Assembly (NCBI GenBank): GCA_964632495.1
Contig: CAZWDS010000005.1
Span: forward strand, 18,024-82,023
DNA from: CALKXV01 sp964632495
GTDB lineage: Bacteria; Pseudomonadota; Alphaproteobacteria; Rhodobacterales; Rhodobacteraceae
DNA length: 64,000 nucleotides
Direction of reading: 5' to 3'
Positions 8,535-18,790 of this stretch are shown in pieces; positions within the stretch are counted from its first letter, which is position 1; every line of letters starts with the position of its first letter. The translations under genes and the position numbers were made by a program. The notes under the pieces were generated by a model that saw only the letters and a program-made list of their open reading frames with translations, was not told where the DNA came from and made no database searches.

Positions 8535-9590
8535 ATGACCGTTGTTCTTGATAACATTTCCAAATCCTTCGGCGCGGTGAAGGTGCTGCACAATCTTTCG
8601 CTTGAGGTTCAGGATGGCGAGTTCCTTGTGCTTTTGGGCGCGTCCGGTTCGGGGAAATCCACAGCGCTTCGCATGATCGCGGGGCTGGAAACGGTGAGCG
8701 AAGGTTCAATTTCGATCTCCGGCCGGGACGTGACCGATGAATTGCCCAAGAACCGCGATGTCGCAATGGTGTTCCAAAGCTATGCGCTCTATCCGCACAA
8801 AACCGTGGCCGAGAACATCGGCTATCCGTTGAAAATTCGCCGCCTGAACCGCACCGATATGGAGGCGCAGGTGCGCGACGTGGCCGCGCAAGTACAACTG
8901 GATGAACTGCTGGAACGCTATCCCCGAGAACTCTCTGGCGGTCAGCGCCAGCGCGTCGCTCTGGCCCGCGCCATGGTGCGTCGTCCGTCCGTGTTCCTGA
9001 TGGACGAACCGCTGTCTAATCTCGACGCCAAACTTCGCGGCCATATGCGGGCCGAGTTGAAACACATGCAGCACGAACTGGGCATCACCACGATCTATGT
9101 CACGCACGATCAGGTCGAAGCGATGACCTTGGCGCATCGCGTTGCACTTCTGGAAGGTGGCAAGTTGCAACAACTGGCCACCCCCAAAGTCATCTACGAT
9201 GATCCGGAAAACCTGTTCACCGCGCAATTCATCGGCTCACCCCCGATGAACGTCGCCCACGGCACCTTGGATAGCGGAGCCTTTGTCGTTGGTGAGGATC
9301 GCGTTGCTACCGGCGGCAACCACACGGTAAAAAACGCCGTCATCGGATTGCGCGCCGAGGATTGCCGCGTGGTAGCGCCCGAAGACGGGGCCATCCGAGC
9401 GCGATTGTTTGCGAACGAACTGATCGGCGATCACACACTGGTCACCGCAAAAGTCGGCGACGACATCCTGTCGATCAAGGCACCAAAAGACTTTGAAGCC
9501 GGGTTCGACGAAGCCATTGGCATCAGTTTTGACACCGACAAAATCTATTTGTTCGACAAGGACACCGGCGCCCGCATCCGCAAAACGTGA
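8535..9590 (+). CDS. ABC sugar importer ATPase (MalK/UgpC-like)
   Basis: A 351-residue ATPase with Walker A GASGSGKST, a Q-loop in VFQSYALYPHKTV, the signature LSGGQRQR, Walker B VFLMDEPLSNLDAKLR and the switch histidine in YVTHDQ. The C-terminal third is a TOBE/OB-type regulatory domain, as in MalK-family proteins that energise sugar import. This is the last gene of the operon and converges on kynureninase with only 9 bp between the stop codons, leaving little room for separate terminators. Confidence 0.9.
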   Translation: MTVVLDNISKSFGAVKVLHNLSLEVQDGEFLVLLGASGSGKSTALRMIAGLETVSEGSISISGRDVTDELPKNRDVAMVFQSYALYPHKTVAENIGYPLKIRRLNRTDMEAQVRDVAAQVQLDELLERYPRELSGGQRQRVALARAMVRRPSVFLMDEPLSNLDAKLRGHMRAELKHMQHELGITTIYVTHDQVEAMTLAHRVALLEGGKLQQLATPKVIYDDPENLFTAQFIGSPPMNVAHGTLDSGAFVVGEDRVATGGNHTVKNAVIGLRAEDCRVVAPEDGAIRARLFANELIGDHTLVTAKVGDDILSIKAPKDFEAGFDEAIGISFDTDKIYLFDKDTGARIRKT

Positions 9591-9599
9591 CCCACGATC

Positions 9600-10787
9600 C
9601 TACGTCACCTTTGATCGCACGTTGTATTTCGGATCGCGCCAAAGCTCATTTTTCATGACGTCTTCAAAGACTGTAGTTGCGGCGACCACATCGGATTCCT
9701 CTAGATACAAGGGCGTGAAACCGAATCGCATAATGTCTGGTGCGCGGAAATCTCCGATTACCCCTCGGTCAATCAAGGCTTGCATGGCGGCGTATCCGTG
9801 CTGGAAGGCAAAAGACACCTGACTGCCCCGCACCATCGGGTCCCGGGGCGATGCAAGCGTCACGTCCGGACATCGTGCTTCGACTTCGCGAATGAACCGT
9901 TCGGACAAGGCGATAGACGCCACACGCACCGCCTCCATATCCACCCCGTCCCAAATCGACAGCGCGTGGTCCAAAACAGAAAGCTGCAAAATGGCCGGTG
10001 TACCAACCCGCATCCTTTCAGTGGACATCGCAGGCCGATAGTGACGTTCCATCGCGAAGGGTGCGTCATGACCCAGCCAACCCGATAGAGCCGGCGCAAT
10101 GTGATCTGCCAGATCGGGGCGGACGTAAATGAAGGCTGGTGCGCCCGGACCTCCATTTAAATATTTGTAAGTGCAGCCAACCGCGAATTCGGCATTGGAC
10201 TTCTGGATTTCAACAGGGATTGCCCCCGCGCTATGGGCCAAATCCCAAATCATCACCGCACCCGCTTCATGGGCGGCGGCTGTGACAGCGCCCATGTTGT
10301 GTCGCCGCCCTGTGCGATAGTCCACCTCCGTCAGCATCACGACGGCCACATCCTCGGAAATGGCATCAACAACATCGACCGGGTCTGGCGTGCGCAACGC
10401 ATACCCTTTGTCGATTGTCCCGATCAAACCCTCAGCCATGTAAAGATCGGTCGGAAAATTACCCGCGTCTGACAAGATCACGCGGCGCTCCGGACGCATC
10501 TTCAACGCGGCAGCCAGCGCCTGATACACCTTGATGGAAAGCGTATCACCAGTCGCCACAGCCCCGGCAGGCGCACCGATCAACCGCCCAATCTTGTTGC
10601 CAACAGCCTTTGGCAGCTCCATCCAGCCCGCAGAATTCCACGCGCGGATCAAATCGCCCCCCCATTCGCTTTCGATCACCTTCGAAACATAATCTGCCGT
10701 CCCTTTGATAGGAGGCCCAAGCGAATTGCCGTCCAGATAGATCACCCTATCCGGAAGATCGAACATGTCTTTGCGCAAGATCGCCAT
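9600..10787 (-). CDS. kynU: Kynureninase
   Basis: A 395-residue PLP enzyme that cleaves L-kynurenine to anthranilate and L-alanine in tryptophan catabolism. It shows IYLDGNSLGPP near the N-terminus, DLAHSAGA for cofactor binding, and the PLP-lysine region GCTYKYLNGGPGAP. The late RFGFTPLYL segment is also typical. The ATG at 10787 is preferred because GGGGGGAG lies about ten bases upstream; a longer TTG reading is possible. It follows tryptophan 2,3-dioxygenase with only 2 bp between them. No kynurenine formamidase gene is present here, so that step must be encoded elsewhere. Confidence 0.93.
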   Translation of the reverse strand: MAILRKDMFDLPDRVIYLDGNSLGPPIKGTADYVSKVIESEWGGDLIRAWNSAGWMELPKAVGNKIGRLIGAPAGAVATGDTLSIKVYQALAAALKMRPERRVILSDAGNFPTDLYMAEGLIGTIDKGYALRTPDPVDVVDAISEDVAVVMLTEVDYRTGRRHNMGAVTAAAHEAGAVMIWDLAHSAGAIPVEIQKSNAEFAVGCTYKYLNGGPGAPAFIYVRPDLADHIAPALSGWLGHDAPFAMERHYRPAMSTERMRVGTPAILQLSVLDHALSIWDGVDMEAVRVASIALSERFIREVEARCPDVTLASPRDPMVRGSQVSFAFQHGYAAMQALIDRGVIGDFRAPDIMRFGFTPLYLEESDVVAATTVFEDVMKNELWRDPKYNVRSKVT

Positions 10788-10789
10788 GA

Positions 10790-11629
10790 CTACAACTCCC
10801 CCCTCAATCGCCAAAGCTCGGGGAACAACTCGACCTCAAGCATCTTGCGCAGATAGCTGACCCCCGAGGTGCCACCCGTCCCGCGCTTGAAGCCAATAAC
10901 CCGCTCAACTGTTGTGACATGATTGAAACGCCACCTGCGGAAATAGTCTTCCAGATCGACCAGCTTTTCGCCCAGCTCGTAAATGGTCCAATGGTCATCC
11001 ACGTTTTCATAAACCGTTTTCCATCGCGCCTGAATGTCATCCCGTGCTTCGTGCGGTGTGTTCAGTTGCGGCACGGGGGCATCCGCGTCCGAGCCGTCCA
11101 CGCTGCGAAACAAAAGCGTCACAACCTCATCATAAAAACTCGGACGCTCAAGCTCGGCTTTCAGCAAATCAAAAGCCTTAGGCACATGAGCATGGGGCTT
11201 CAAGAGGTTCGGGTTTCGATTGCCCAACACATATTCGATCATACGGTACTGAAAAGACTGAAAGCCGGATGATGGGCCCAAAGCCTCGCGAAAGGCGGTG
11301 TAGTCCGCAGGCGTCATCGTGCGAAGGACGTCCCATTGATTGTTCAGCTGCTCGAAGATGCGGCTGACCCGCGCCAGCATCTTGAACATCATCGGTGTGT
11401 CACCTTCGATCAAGGCCAACCGGGCGGCCTCCAGTTCGTGCAAAACCAGCTTCATCCATAATTCACTGGTCTGGTGCTGGATGATAAACAAAAGTTCGTC
11501 ATGGGCATCACTAAGCGTATGTTGCCGATCCAGCAGGTCTTCCAAACCCAGATAATCGCCATAGGACATCGCGTCTTTGAACTGCATCTTGGCGCCGTCT
11601 GTTTCGGGGTCGAAGGGGGTTTTCGTCAT
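10790..11629 (-). CDS. kynA: Tryptophan 2,3-dioxygenase
   Basis: A 279-residue haem enzyme that opens the indole ring of tryptophan to N-formylkynurenine. Recognisable family segments are DELLFIIQHQTSELWMKL, which contributes to substrate and haem binding, and RMIEYVLGNRN. The C-terminal GGTSGVSYLRKM is also typical. Length fits bacterial TDO. It is the first gene of a kynA-kynU pair, and its promoter should lie in the 105 bp between it and glgX (11630-11734). Confidence 0.95.
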   Translation of the reverse strand: MTKTPFDPETDGAKMQFKDAMSYGDYLGLEDLLDRQHTLSDAHDELLFIIQHQTSELWMKLVLHELEAARLALIEGDTPMMFKMLARVSRIFEQLNNQWDVLRTMTPADYTAFREALGPSSGFQSFQYRMIEYVLGNRNPNLLKPHAHVPKAFDLLKAELERPSFYDEVVTLLFRSVDGSDADAPVPQLNTPHEARDDIQARWKTVYENVDDHWTIYELGEKLVDLEDYFRRWRFNHVTTVERVIGFKRGTGGTSGVSYLRKMLEVELFPELWRLRGEL

Positions 11630-11734
11630 GGCAATGACCTCAAATAACTTCGCATCAGCAGAGATAACTGAATGGCGCGATATTGGTTTCCACGTGACCT
11701 TGCATAGCTTACGGCACCAACACAGCCGCCGCGC

Positions 11735-13831
11735 TTAGGGCCTGTCTTCCGGCACAAGGATGAAGGCCAGAACACAATCTGCGGGACAGTTTTCAACCGA
11801 ACCAGCCGTGCTTGTCTCAACCGGCCTTGCGGAACTTGTATCAATGCCGCGCGCCCAAACCATCCCATCGGGTGCATCGGGCAAGACGATCTCGACATCA
11901 TCACCGGCATTAAACACCACAAAAACCGCATCTTCCCATTCGCTATAGAACGGCGAACCAGAGGCCATCCGCACTTCGGCACATAGGGCATTCAAGTCGG
12001 GATTGTTCCAGTCTTCGTCTTGCATGGACGTCCCGTCTGGGCGGCGCCAAAACAAATCCTCTTTCCCGTCCACCGCCCTCTCTCGTGCATGTAGAAACAA
12101 CTTCTGCCGCAAGATGGGATGCGCTTTGCGAAACGCGATCACGTGGCGCGTGAAGTCCAGAAAGTCCTGATCTACGGCCTCCCAGTTAATCCAAGTCGTT
12201 TCGTTGTCTTGATTATAGCCGTTGTTGTTACCGTTTTGGCTATGGCCCATCTCGTCGCCTGACAGGATCATCGGAGTGCCCTGAGACAGCAAAAGCGTGG
12301 CCATCATATTGCGCCGACGCTGCGCACGCGCCGCGATCAGCTTTGGGTCGTCGCTTGGGCCTTCCACACCCATGTTGTCGCTATGGTTCTGGCCGTGACC
12401 ATCGCGGTTATGTTCGCCATTTGCCGCGTTGTGTTTGCGATTGTAAGACACCACATCCAGCAACGTGAACCCGTCATGCGCCGTCAGGAAATTCACCGAA
12501 CTGGTGGCCGCACGCCCGGCGTGATCGAACTGCCGGGCCGAGCCCATAACCCGTTCAGCAAGCCGCCCAACCATATCGGCACCGCCGGCCCAGTACTGCC
12601 GCACCACGTCGCGATATCGGTCATTCCATTCCAAGAACGGCGGTGGAAAGGCCCCAAGTTGATAGCCACCCGGACCAATATCCCAAGGTTCGGCAATCAG
12701 TTTGACGTTCGATAAAACCGGGTCTTGCGAAATCGCGGAAAAGAACCCCGAGTTGCGATCAAATCCCGTGCTGGTTCGCCCAAGGGTGGCGCATAGATCG
12801 AAGCGGAATCCATCAACGTGCATCACCTCAACCCAATAGCGAAGCGAATCCATAACCATCCGGTTCACCATCGGATGCTCCAGGTTCAACGTATTGCCCG
12901 TGCCCGTGTCGTTGATATAGCGACGCCCGCCGTCGGCCAATCGATAGTAACTGGTGTTGTCCAAACCACGAAACGACAGGGTCGGCCCCAACTCGCTGCC
13001 CTCGCAGGTGTGGTTATAAACAACATCCATCAGCACCTCGATTCCGGCGGCGTGGAAACGGGCGACCATGGTTTGAAACTCGTGGATTTGGTCGTGGTTC
13101 AGATAGCGCGGCTCGGGAGCAAAGAATCCAAGCGTCTGATATCCCCAGTAATTCACCAAACCTAGGCGATGCAAAAATCGGTCGTCCAAAAATGACTGCG
13201 CTGGTAAAAGCTCAATCGCCGTCACACCAAGCGACGTCAAATGATCCAACATTGGGTCTGACGCCATGCCTAGAAACGTGCCGGGGTTTTCCACTCCGGG
13301 GTGGCGCTGGCTCAAGCCCTTTACATGCGCTTCATAGATCACTGTATCGGTCAAGGCAGTGGCGGGCGGGCGATCATCCCCCCAATCGAAACTCGGATCT
13401 TCAACGCTGGCCTTCGGAACAAAAGCGGCACTGTCGCGCGTGTCAAAACTCAGATCTTTCTTGCGCGACTTCGGATCGTACCCCATCACGGCATCGTCCC
13501 AAGTGACCCGCCCCGCCAACCGTTTCGCGTAGGGGTCAAGAAGCAGCTTGTTCGGATTGAAGCGAAATCCTTTTTCCGGCGCATACAGCCCATGGGCCCG
13601 ATACCCATAAAGCTGGCCCGGACGCAAACCTGCGACATAGCCATGCCAGATATCACCGTCGCGCTCGGGTAAATCCAGCCGAGCAATCTCTTGCGCGCCA
13701 TCTTCCGAGAACAAGCAAAGCTCCACCCGAGTGGCATGCCCCGAGAAGACGGCGAAGTTCACACCGTCACCATCGAATGTTGCGCCAAGGGGCGAGGCCC
13801 GTGACGCTGAAACCGCGTAAAGATCGTCCAT
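11735..13831 (-). CDS. glgX: Glycogen debranching enzyme (GH13)
   Basis: A 698-residue GH13 enzyme that hydrolyses alpha-1,6 branches of phosphorylase-limit glycogen. An N-terminal CBM48-like domain comes first (PLGATFDGDGVNFAVFS). The catalytic barrel shows the nucleophile region GFRFDLCATLGR, the acid/base region IAEPWDIG and the third carboxylate in LTAHDGFTL. It is the last gene of the glycogen operon and starts 6 bp after the glgA stop. Its length fits GlgX. Confidence 0.93.
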   Translation of the reverse strand: MDDLYAVSASRASPLGATFDGDGVNFAVFSGHATRVELCLFSEDGAQEIARLDLPERDGDIWHGYVAGLRPGQLYGYRAHGLYAPEKGFRFNPNKLLLDPYAKRLAGRVTWDDAVMGYDPKSRKKDLSFDTRDSAAFVPKASVEDPSFDWGDDRPPATALTDTVIYEAHVKGLSQRHPGVENPGTFLGMASDPMLDHLTSLGVTAIELLPAQSFLDDRFLHRLGLVNYWGYQTLGFFAPEPRYLNHDQIHEFQTMVARFHAAGIEVLMDVVYNHTCEGSELGPTLSFRGLDNTSYYRLADGGRRYINDTGTGNTLNLEHPMVNRMVMDSLRYWVEVMHVDGFRFDLCATLGRTSTGFDRNSGFFSAISQDPVLSNVKLIAEPWDIGPGGYQLGAFPPPFLEWNDRYRDVVRQYWAGGADMVGRLAERVMGSARQFDHAGRAATSSVNFLTAHDGFTLLDVVSYNRKHNAANGEHNRDGHGQNHSDNMGVEGPSDDPKLIAARAQRRRNMMATLLLSQGTPMILSGDEMGHSQNGNNNGYNQDNETTWINWEAVDQDFLDFTRHVIAFRKAHPILRQKLFLHARERAVDGKEDLFWRRPDGTSMQDEDWNNPDLNALCAEVRMASGSPFYSEWEDAVFVVFNAGDDVEIVLPDAPDGMVWARGIDTSSARPVETSTAGSVENCPADCVLAFILVPEDRP

Positions 13832-13837
13832 ATCGTG

Positions 13838-15259
13838 TCAGGCTATCTCATCATAGAGGTCAGCGTAACTTTTGGCCGATGTCGACCAATTTACAGGGTG
13901 CTTCATCGCATTCCGTTGCAGTCGAGTCCATTCATCCTTGTCCTTAAACAGGTGACAAAGTTGGATCAGACTATGTGCCAAAGCGTCGGCCGTGATTGGA
14001 TGAAACTGAAACCCTGTCGCAACGCCCTCTTTCATCGCGGCAGTATTCGCCGGGATCACTGTATCCGCCAGACCACCTGTCAATGCCACAAGCGGAACGG
14101 CTCCATAGCGCAGCCCGAATAATTGCGTCAGACCGCACGGCTCGAACCGCGATGGTACAAGGATCGCGTCGGCACCGGCAAACATGCGATGCGACAAGGC
14201 TTCGTCATAGCCAAGTTGAACCGACACATGCGCATGACCATCTCCGGCTTTAAGCCAAGCATTTTCCAAGGCCCGGTCGCCCGAGCCCAAAACGGCCAAA
14301 CGCCCGCCCCTATCCACAAGGGCTGGCAGCGCATCCAGCAACAAGTCCAACCCTTTTTGCGGCGTCATGCGCGACACGACGATGCACAAAGGGCCGTCTC
14401 CGGCGGGCAGGTCGAATTCCTTTTCAAGCTGCGCTTTCGCACGGGACTTTCCGCGTGGTGTCTTGAACTTGTTCTTTAAAGCGCTGTCAGTTGCCGGATC
14501 CCAAACCTGCGTATCAATGCCATTTAGAATGCCAACCAGATCCGATTGCCGGGCAGTCAGCACGCCGTCCAACCCCATGCCAAACTCGGGCGTCGTCAAT
14601 TCGCGCGCGTAAGTCGGGCTGACCGTGCTGATCTTACTGGCCGCCACGATGCCCGCCTTCAGCATGTTAATCTGCCCCCAGTATTCGAAACCATCGCTGG
14701 AAAAACCCTCGGGCGGCAGCCGCAACTTGTCCAATCGTGACGCAGGCGCGATGCCATGAAACGCGACATTGTGGATGGTAAGTAACGTGCCCATGTCACT
14801 GCCCATCTCACGCAAATACCAAGGGGTCAGGGCCGCCTGCCAATCATGCAAATGCAGAACTTCGGGTTTCCATTTGCCAATTCCATCCGTGGCCAAAGCT
14901 GCTGCTGTCCAAGCCAAAGCCGCGAAACGTTCCGGGTTGTCGGGATAGTCTTCGCCGTCATCCCCCAGATATATCGATCCGGGGCGGTCAAAATGACCAG
15001 GCGCATCCAACACCAAAACATCCAAACCGTTGATTTCTTTCGAGATCACTCGCGCTTTGGACCCAAACAGGTCTTTGGCAGACCAAACCTCTTTGCCCCC
15101 CGCAGCCGCTTTCATAACCGCCGGATATCCGGGAACCAGCGTCTTCAGCGCCCAGCCTTCCGCAGCTAAGGCCGAGGGCAAAGCCCCCACGACATCCGCA
15201 AGTCCCCCGGTTTTCACCAAGGGCAGGCATTCGGAAGCAACCGAGAGCCCCTGCCTCAT
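13838..15259 (-). CDS. glgA: Glycogen synthase (GT5)
   Basis: A 473-residue GT5 synthase that extends alpha-1,4-glucan from ADP-glucose. The N-terminal ADP-glucose site KTGGLADVVGALP is present, together with TIHNVAFHG, SRMTPQKGLDLL and the C-terminal PSRFEPCGLTQL segment with its catalytic-region glutamate. The ATG at 15259 overlaps the glgC stop by 4 bp, so translation is probably coupled and this start is preferred over an upstream GTG. Confidence 0.94.
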   Translation of the reverse strand: MRQGLSVASECLPLVKTGGLADVVGALPSALAAEGWALKTLVPGYPAVMKAAAGGKEVWSAKDLFGSKARVISKEINGLDVLVLDAPGHFDRPGSIYLGDDGEDYPDNPERFAALAWTAAALATDGIGKWKPEVLHLHDWQAALTPWYLREMGSDMGTLLTIHNVAFHGIAPASRLDKLRLPPEGFSSDGFEYWGQINMLKAGIVAASKISTVSPTYARELTTPEFGMGLDGVLTARQSDLVGILNGIDTQVWDPATDSALKNKFKTPRGKSRAKAQLEKEFDLPAGDGPLCIVVSRMTPQKGLDLLLDALPALVDRGGRLAVLGSGDRALENAWLKAGDGHAHVSVQLGYDEALSHRMFAGADAILVPSRFEPCGLTQLFGLRYGAVPLVALTGGLADTVIPANTAAMKEGVATGFQFHPITADALAHSLIQLCHLFKDKDEWTRLQRNAMKHPVNWSTSAKSYADLYDEIA

Positions 15260-16518
15260 TGCGCAGCTTTCCACGCGTCAACCATGGGTTCCGTAATCAA
15301 CGTTACGCCGTTGTCGGTCACCCGGAAGAACTTGGCGTCTTCAACCGGGTCTTCGCCTACCACCAATCCTTGCGGAATTGTGATGCCCCGATCAATGACA
15401 ACGTTGCTCAAGCGCGCGTTTCGTTCAATCGTCACGTAAGGCAAGACCACAGCGTGATCGAGCACGGAAAAGCTGTTGGAATGCACGCCGGTAAACAAAA
15501 GCGAACTGCGCACCTCTGTTCCCGAAATAATGCAGCCCCCAGACACCAGTGACGAAATCGCGTGACCTTTGCGTGGCCCGTCGTCATGAATGAATTTGGC
15601 GGGTGGCACGCTTTCTGAGTACGTCCAAATCGGCCAATCAGTTGACCAGAGATCCAAATCGGGCTCGAAGTCGGTCAGGTTGATATTCGCCTCGTGAAAC
15701 GCATCCACCGTGCCGACGTCGCGCCAATAGGCCGGTGCCTCGGTCGAGGATCGTACGCAACTGTCCGTAAACCGATGCGCCACCGCTTTGCCGTTCTTCA
15801 CGATGTAGGGGATCAAATCGCCGCCAAAGTCGTGCGAGGAATTCGGATCTTCGGCATCCTTCAACAACAAATCCCGCAGAAATTTCCAGTTGAAGACATA
15901 GATCCCCATGGACGCCAAAGCGTTGTCTTCGTCGCCCGGAATACCCGGCGGGTCGGCGGGTTTCTCAAGGAATTCGGTGATCCGATCTTTCTCGTCCACA
16001 TGCATGACACCAAACGCCGTGGCCTCCATCCGTGGGACGGTCAGACATCCGATCGTCACGTCAGCCGTCTGATCCACGTGCTGGCGCAACATGACTTCGT
16101 AGTCCATCTTGTAGATATGATCGCCGGCCAAAATCAGCACGTAATCCACATCATAACTGTCAATGATATCAATGTTTTGCATGACCGCATCCGCTGTTCC
16201 CAAGTACCACTGCACTTCTGACACCCTTTGCGACGCAGGCAGGATGTCCAGATACTCGTTCCGTTCAGCGCGGAAAAAGTTCCAGCCCCTTTGGCAATGA
16301 CGGATCAGTGAATGCGCTTTGTATTGCGTCGCAATGGCCATTTTGCGAATGCCTGAATTCAACGCATTTGAAAGTGGGAAATCCACGATCCGGGATTTCC
16401 CTCCGAAATAGACGGCTGGTTTGGCACGTCTATCCGTCAACTCTTTCAGGCGACTACCACGTCCCCCAGCCAACACAAAAGCCATCGTTCGGTTGGTCAG
16501 TCTTCGATCTGTCGACAT
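15256..16518 (-). CDS. glgC: Glucose-1-phosphate adenylyltransferase (ADP-glucose pyrophosphorylase)
   Basis: A 420-residue enzyme that makes ADP-glucose from ATP and glucose-1-phosphate, the committed and allosterically controlled step of glycogen synthesis. It shows the nucleotide-binding GGRGSRLKELTDRRAKPAV, the substrate region AGDHIYKMDYE and the FLEKP segment. The left-handed beta-helix C-terminus ends in VVGEDPVEDAKFFRV. It lies 21 bp downstream of glgB and overlaps glgA. Confidence 0.95.
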   Translation of the reverse strand: MSTDRRLTNRTMAFVLAGGRGSRLKELTDRRAKPAVYFGGKSRIVDFPLSNALNSGIRKMAIATQYKAHSLIRHCQRGWNFFRAERNEYLDILPASQRVSEVQWYLGTADAVMQNIDIIDSYDVDYVLILAGDHIYKMDYEVMLRQHVDQTADVTIGCLTVPRMEATAFGVMHVDEKDRITEFLEKPADPPGIPGDEDNALASMGIYVFNWKFLRDLLLKDAEDPNSSHDFGGDLIPYIVKNGKAVAHRFTDSCVRSSTEAPAYWRDVGTVDAFHEANINLTDFEPDLDLWSTDWPIWTYSESVPPAKFIHDDGPRKGHAISSLVSGGCIISGTEVRSSLLFTGVHSNSFSVLDHAVVLPYVTIERNARLSNVVIDRGITIPQGLVVGEDPVEDAKFFRVTDNGVTLITEPMVDAWKAAQ

Positions 16519-16539
16519 TTGGTCCCCTCCCCGAGTGTC

Positions 16540-18744
16540 CTAGTCGTCGTGTATCAAAATGATCGTGGATAGCGGCGGAAGTGTCAGTTCCGCAGAATGC
16601 GATTGCCCGTGCCAAGCGATGTCCTCGGTCGCGGCCCCGCCCAGATTGCCACGGTTTTCGCCACCGTAAAGTCCGGCATCGGTATTAAGCGCCTCGCGCC
16701 AATTCCCAGCCTTCGGCAAGCCGCATCGCCAACCCGTACGCTCGACGGGAGTGAAGTTGCTGATCACCACGGCGGGCGGATCATTCGGGCCTCCGAACCG
16801 CGCCCATGCCAAAACAGAAACGTCGGTCGCCCCGCCTTCGATCCACTGAAACCCGTCAGGTTCGCAGTCCTTGGCGTGCAAGGCCGGTGTGGCCCGGTAA
16901 AGCGTATTAAGATCGCGCACCAAACGCTGGACGCCTGCGTGTTTGGGATCGGCAGCGGAATCCCAGTTGATCTGAGCGTCATGGTTCCATTCTTCGGGCT
17001 GGGCAAATTCACAGCCCATGAACAACAGCTTCTTGCCCGGATGCCCCCACATAAATCCGTAATAGGCTCGCAGGTTGGCAAACTGTTCCCACTCCGACCC
17101 GGGCATCTTGGCCAGCATCGAGCCTTTGCCGTGCACAACCTCATCGTGACTGATCGGCAGGATGAAATTCTCGGAAAAGGCATAGTCGATCCCGAAAGTC
17201 ATAAGGTGATGATCATAGCGGCGATGGACCGGCTCTTTTTCCATGTACGACAAGGTGTCGTTCATCCAGCCCATGTTCCACTTGAACCCAAAGCCCAGAC
17301 CACCCGCATCCACCGGGCCAGACACTTGCGGGAAACTGGTGCTTTCCTCGGCCACAGTCATGATGCCGGGCACCGCGCCATAGACTTCGGTGTTCATGCG
17401 CTTGAACAAAGCGATGGCTTCTAGGTTCTCGCGCCCGCCATGGACATTTGGCACCCACTCGCCCTCTTTGCGGGAATAATCGCGGTAGAGCATCGACGCT
17501 ACAGCGTCCACGCGCAAGCCGTCGATGTGATATTCTTCCAGCCAATACAACGCATTAGACACCAGAAAATTCGCCACCTCCCGACGCCCGAAATTGTAAA
17601 TCAGAGTATTCCAGTCCTGATGAAACCCCTCTTTCGGGTCGGCATGTTCGTAAAGCGCCGTGCCATCAAACTGCGCCAGCCCGTGTTCATCCGTCGGAAA
17701 GTGCCCCGGCACCCAATCCAGCAAAACGCCCAATCCGGCGTCATGGGCAGCTTCGACCAGATCGCGAAATTCGTGGGGCGGGCCATGACGGATGGTGGGC
17801 GCAAACAGCCCGACCGGTTGATACCCCCACGATCCGTCGAAAGGATACTCGCTGATCGGCAAAAGCTCGATGTGGGTGAACCCCATATCCGCGACATAGG
17901 CCACTAGTTCGTCAGCAGCTTCCTTATACGAAATCGGGCGGCCACCGTCCTTGCGCCGCCACGACCCAAGGTGCACTTCGTAAATCGACATCGGCGCAGT
18001 ACGAGCATTGCGACCCGCGCGGGTTTCCATCCACGCATCATCTTTCCAACCATAGCCCAGAATATCGCGCACGACGGATGCCTTGGCAGGCGGATGTTCC
18101 GAGCCAAACCCAACCGGGTCGGCCTTCAGCGGCAGGACTTGTCCACCCGCATCGATGATCTGAAACTTATACGGAGCCCCCTCGCCTACACCCGGCAGAA
18201 ATGTCTCCCACACGCCTGAAGCGCCACGGCGACGCATCATGTGTCGGCGTCCGTCCCATTGATTGAAGTCCCCTAAAAGCGACACATGCTGCGCATTCGG
18301 CGCCCAAACCGCAAAATGCGTGCCGGTGCTGCCTTCATGGGTGATGACATGGGCGCCCAGTGCTTTCCAAAGACGCTGATGCGTGCCCTCGCCCAACAGG
18401 TATTCATCCATCTCCCCCAAAACGGGACCGAACCGATAAGGATCGTCATAGTCAAAGACCTGCCCATCCGAAGCTTCACCATGCAGATGATAAGGCTTGG
18501 ACGTTCCAACTTGCCCTCGGAAGAGTCCGGGAAAACCGTCTACCGCGGTCAAGACATGCTGTTGTTCGCCTTGAACCGCGCTCAGACGCGCAGCACCCGG
18601 ATCAAAAGCAGTCACGAAGGTGTCACGCCCAACTTGGTGCGGGCCAAAAACGGAAAATGCATCGGCGTGACGCCCGGAACAGATTTGATCCAGCACGTCG
18701 CGAGAAGGCATACCAGTCAGTGCGTCGGTTTTCGTTTTCGTCAT
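16540..18744 (-). CDS. glgB: 1,4-alpha-glucan branching enzyme (GH13)
   Basis: A 734-residue branching enzyme that introduces alpha-1,6 branches. Two N-terminal beta-sandwich regions come first (the second with GTHFAVWAPNAQHVSLLGDF). The GH13 barrel has the nucleophile region DGLRVDAVASMLYRDY, TVAEESTSFP and the third acid in ISHDEVVHGKGS. It lies 46 bp after glgP and 21 bp before glgC. Length matches proteobacterial GlgB. Confidence 0.95.
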   Translation of the reverse strand: MTKTKTDALTGMPSRDVLDQICSGRHADAFSVFGPHQVGRDTFVTAFDPGAARLSAVQGEQQHVLTAVDGFPGLFRGQVGTSKPYHLHGEASDGQVFDYDDPYRFGPVLGEMDEYLLGEGTHQRLWKALGAHVITHEGSTGTHFAVWAPNAQHVSLLGDFNQWDGRRHMMRRRGASGVWETFLPGVGEGAPYKFQIIDAGGQVLPLKADPVGFGSEHPPAKASVVRDILGYGWKDDAWMETRAGRNARTAPMSIYEVHLGSWRRKDGGRPISYKEAADELVAYVADMGFTHIELLPISEYPFDGSWGYQPVGLFAPTIRHGPPHEFRDLVEAAHDAGLGVLLDWVPGHFPTDEHGLAQFDGTALYEHADPKEGFHQDWNTLIYNFGRREVANFLVSNALYWLEEYHIDGLRVDAVASMLYRDYSRKEGEWVPNVHGGRENLEAIALFKRMNTEVYGAVPGIMTVAEESTSFPQVSGPVDAGGLGFGFKWNMGWMNDTLSYMEKEPVHRRYDHHLMTFGIDYAFSENFILPISHDEVVHGKGSMLAKMPGSEWEQFANLRAYYGFMWGHPGKKLLFMGCEFAQPEEWNHDAQINWDSAADPKHAGVQRLVRDLNTLYRATPALHAKDCEPDGFQWIEGGATDVSVLAWARFGGPNDPPAVVISNFTPVERTGWRCGLPKAGNWREALNTDAGLYGGENRGNLGGAATEDIAWHGQSHSAELTLPPLSTIILIHDD

Positions 18745-18790
18745 TGTGCAAGCCTAGTGCCGGAATTCGCACTCGCAAGCATTTTTCCCA

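Noticed and set aside
11626..11991. 121-codon reverse frame between glgX and kynA
   Set aside because: It overlaps the 3' end of glgX in another frame and matches no family; glgX motifs explain the sequence.
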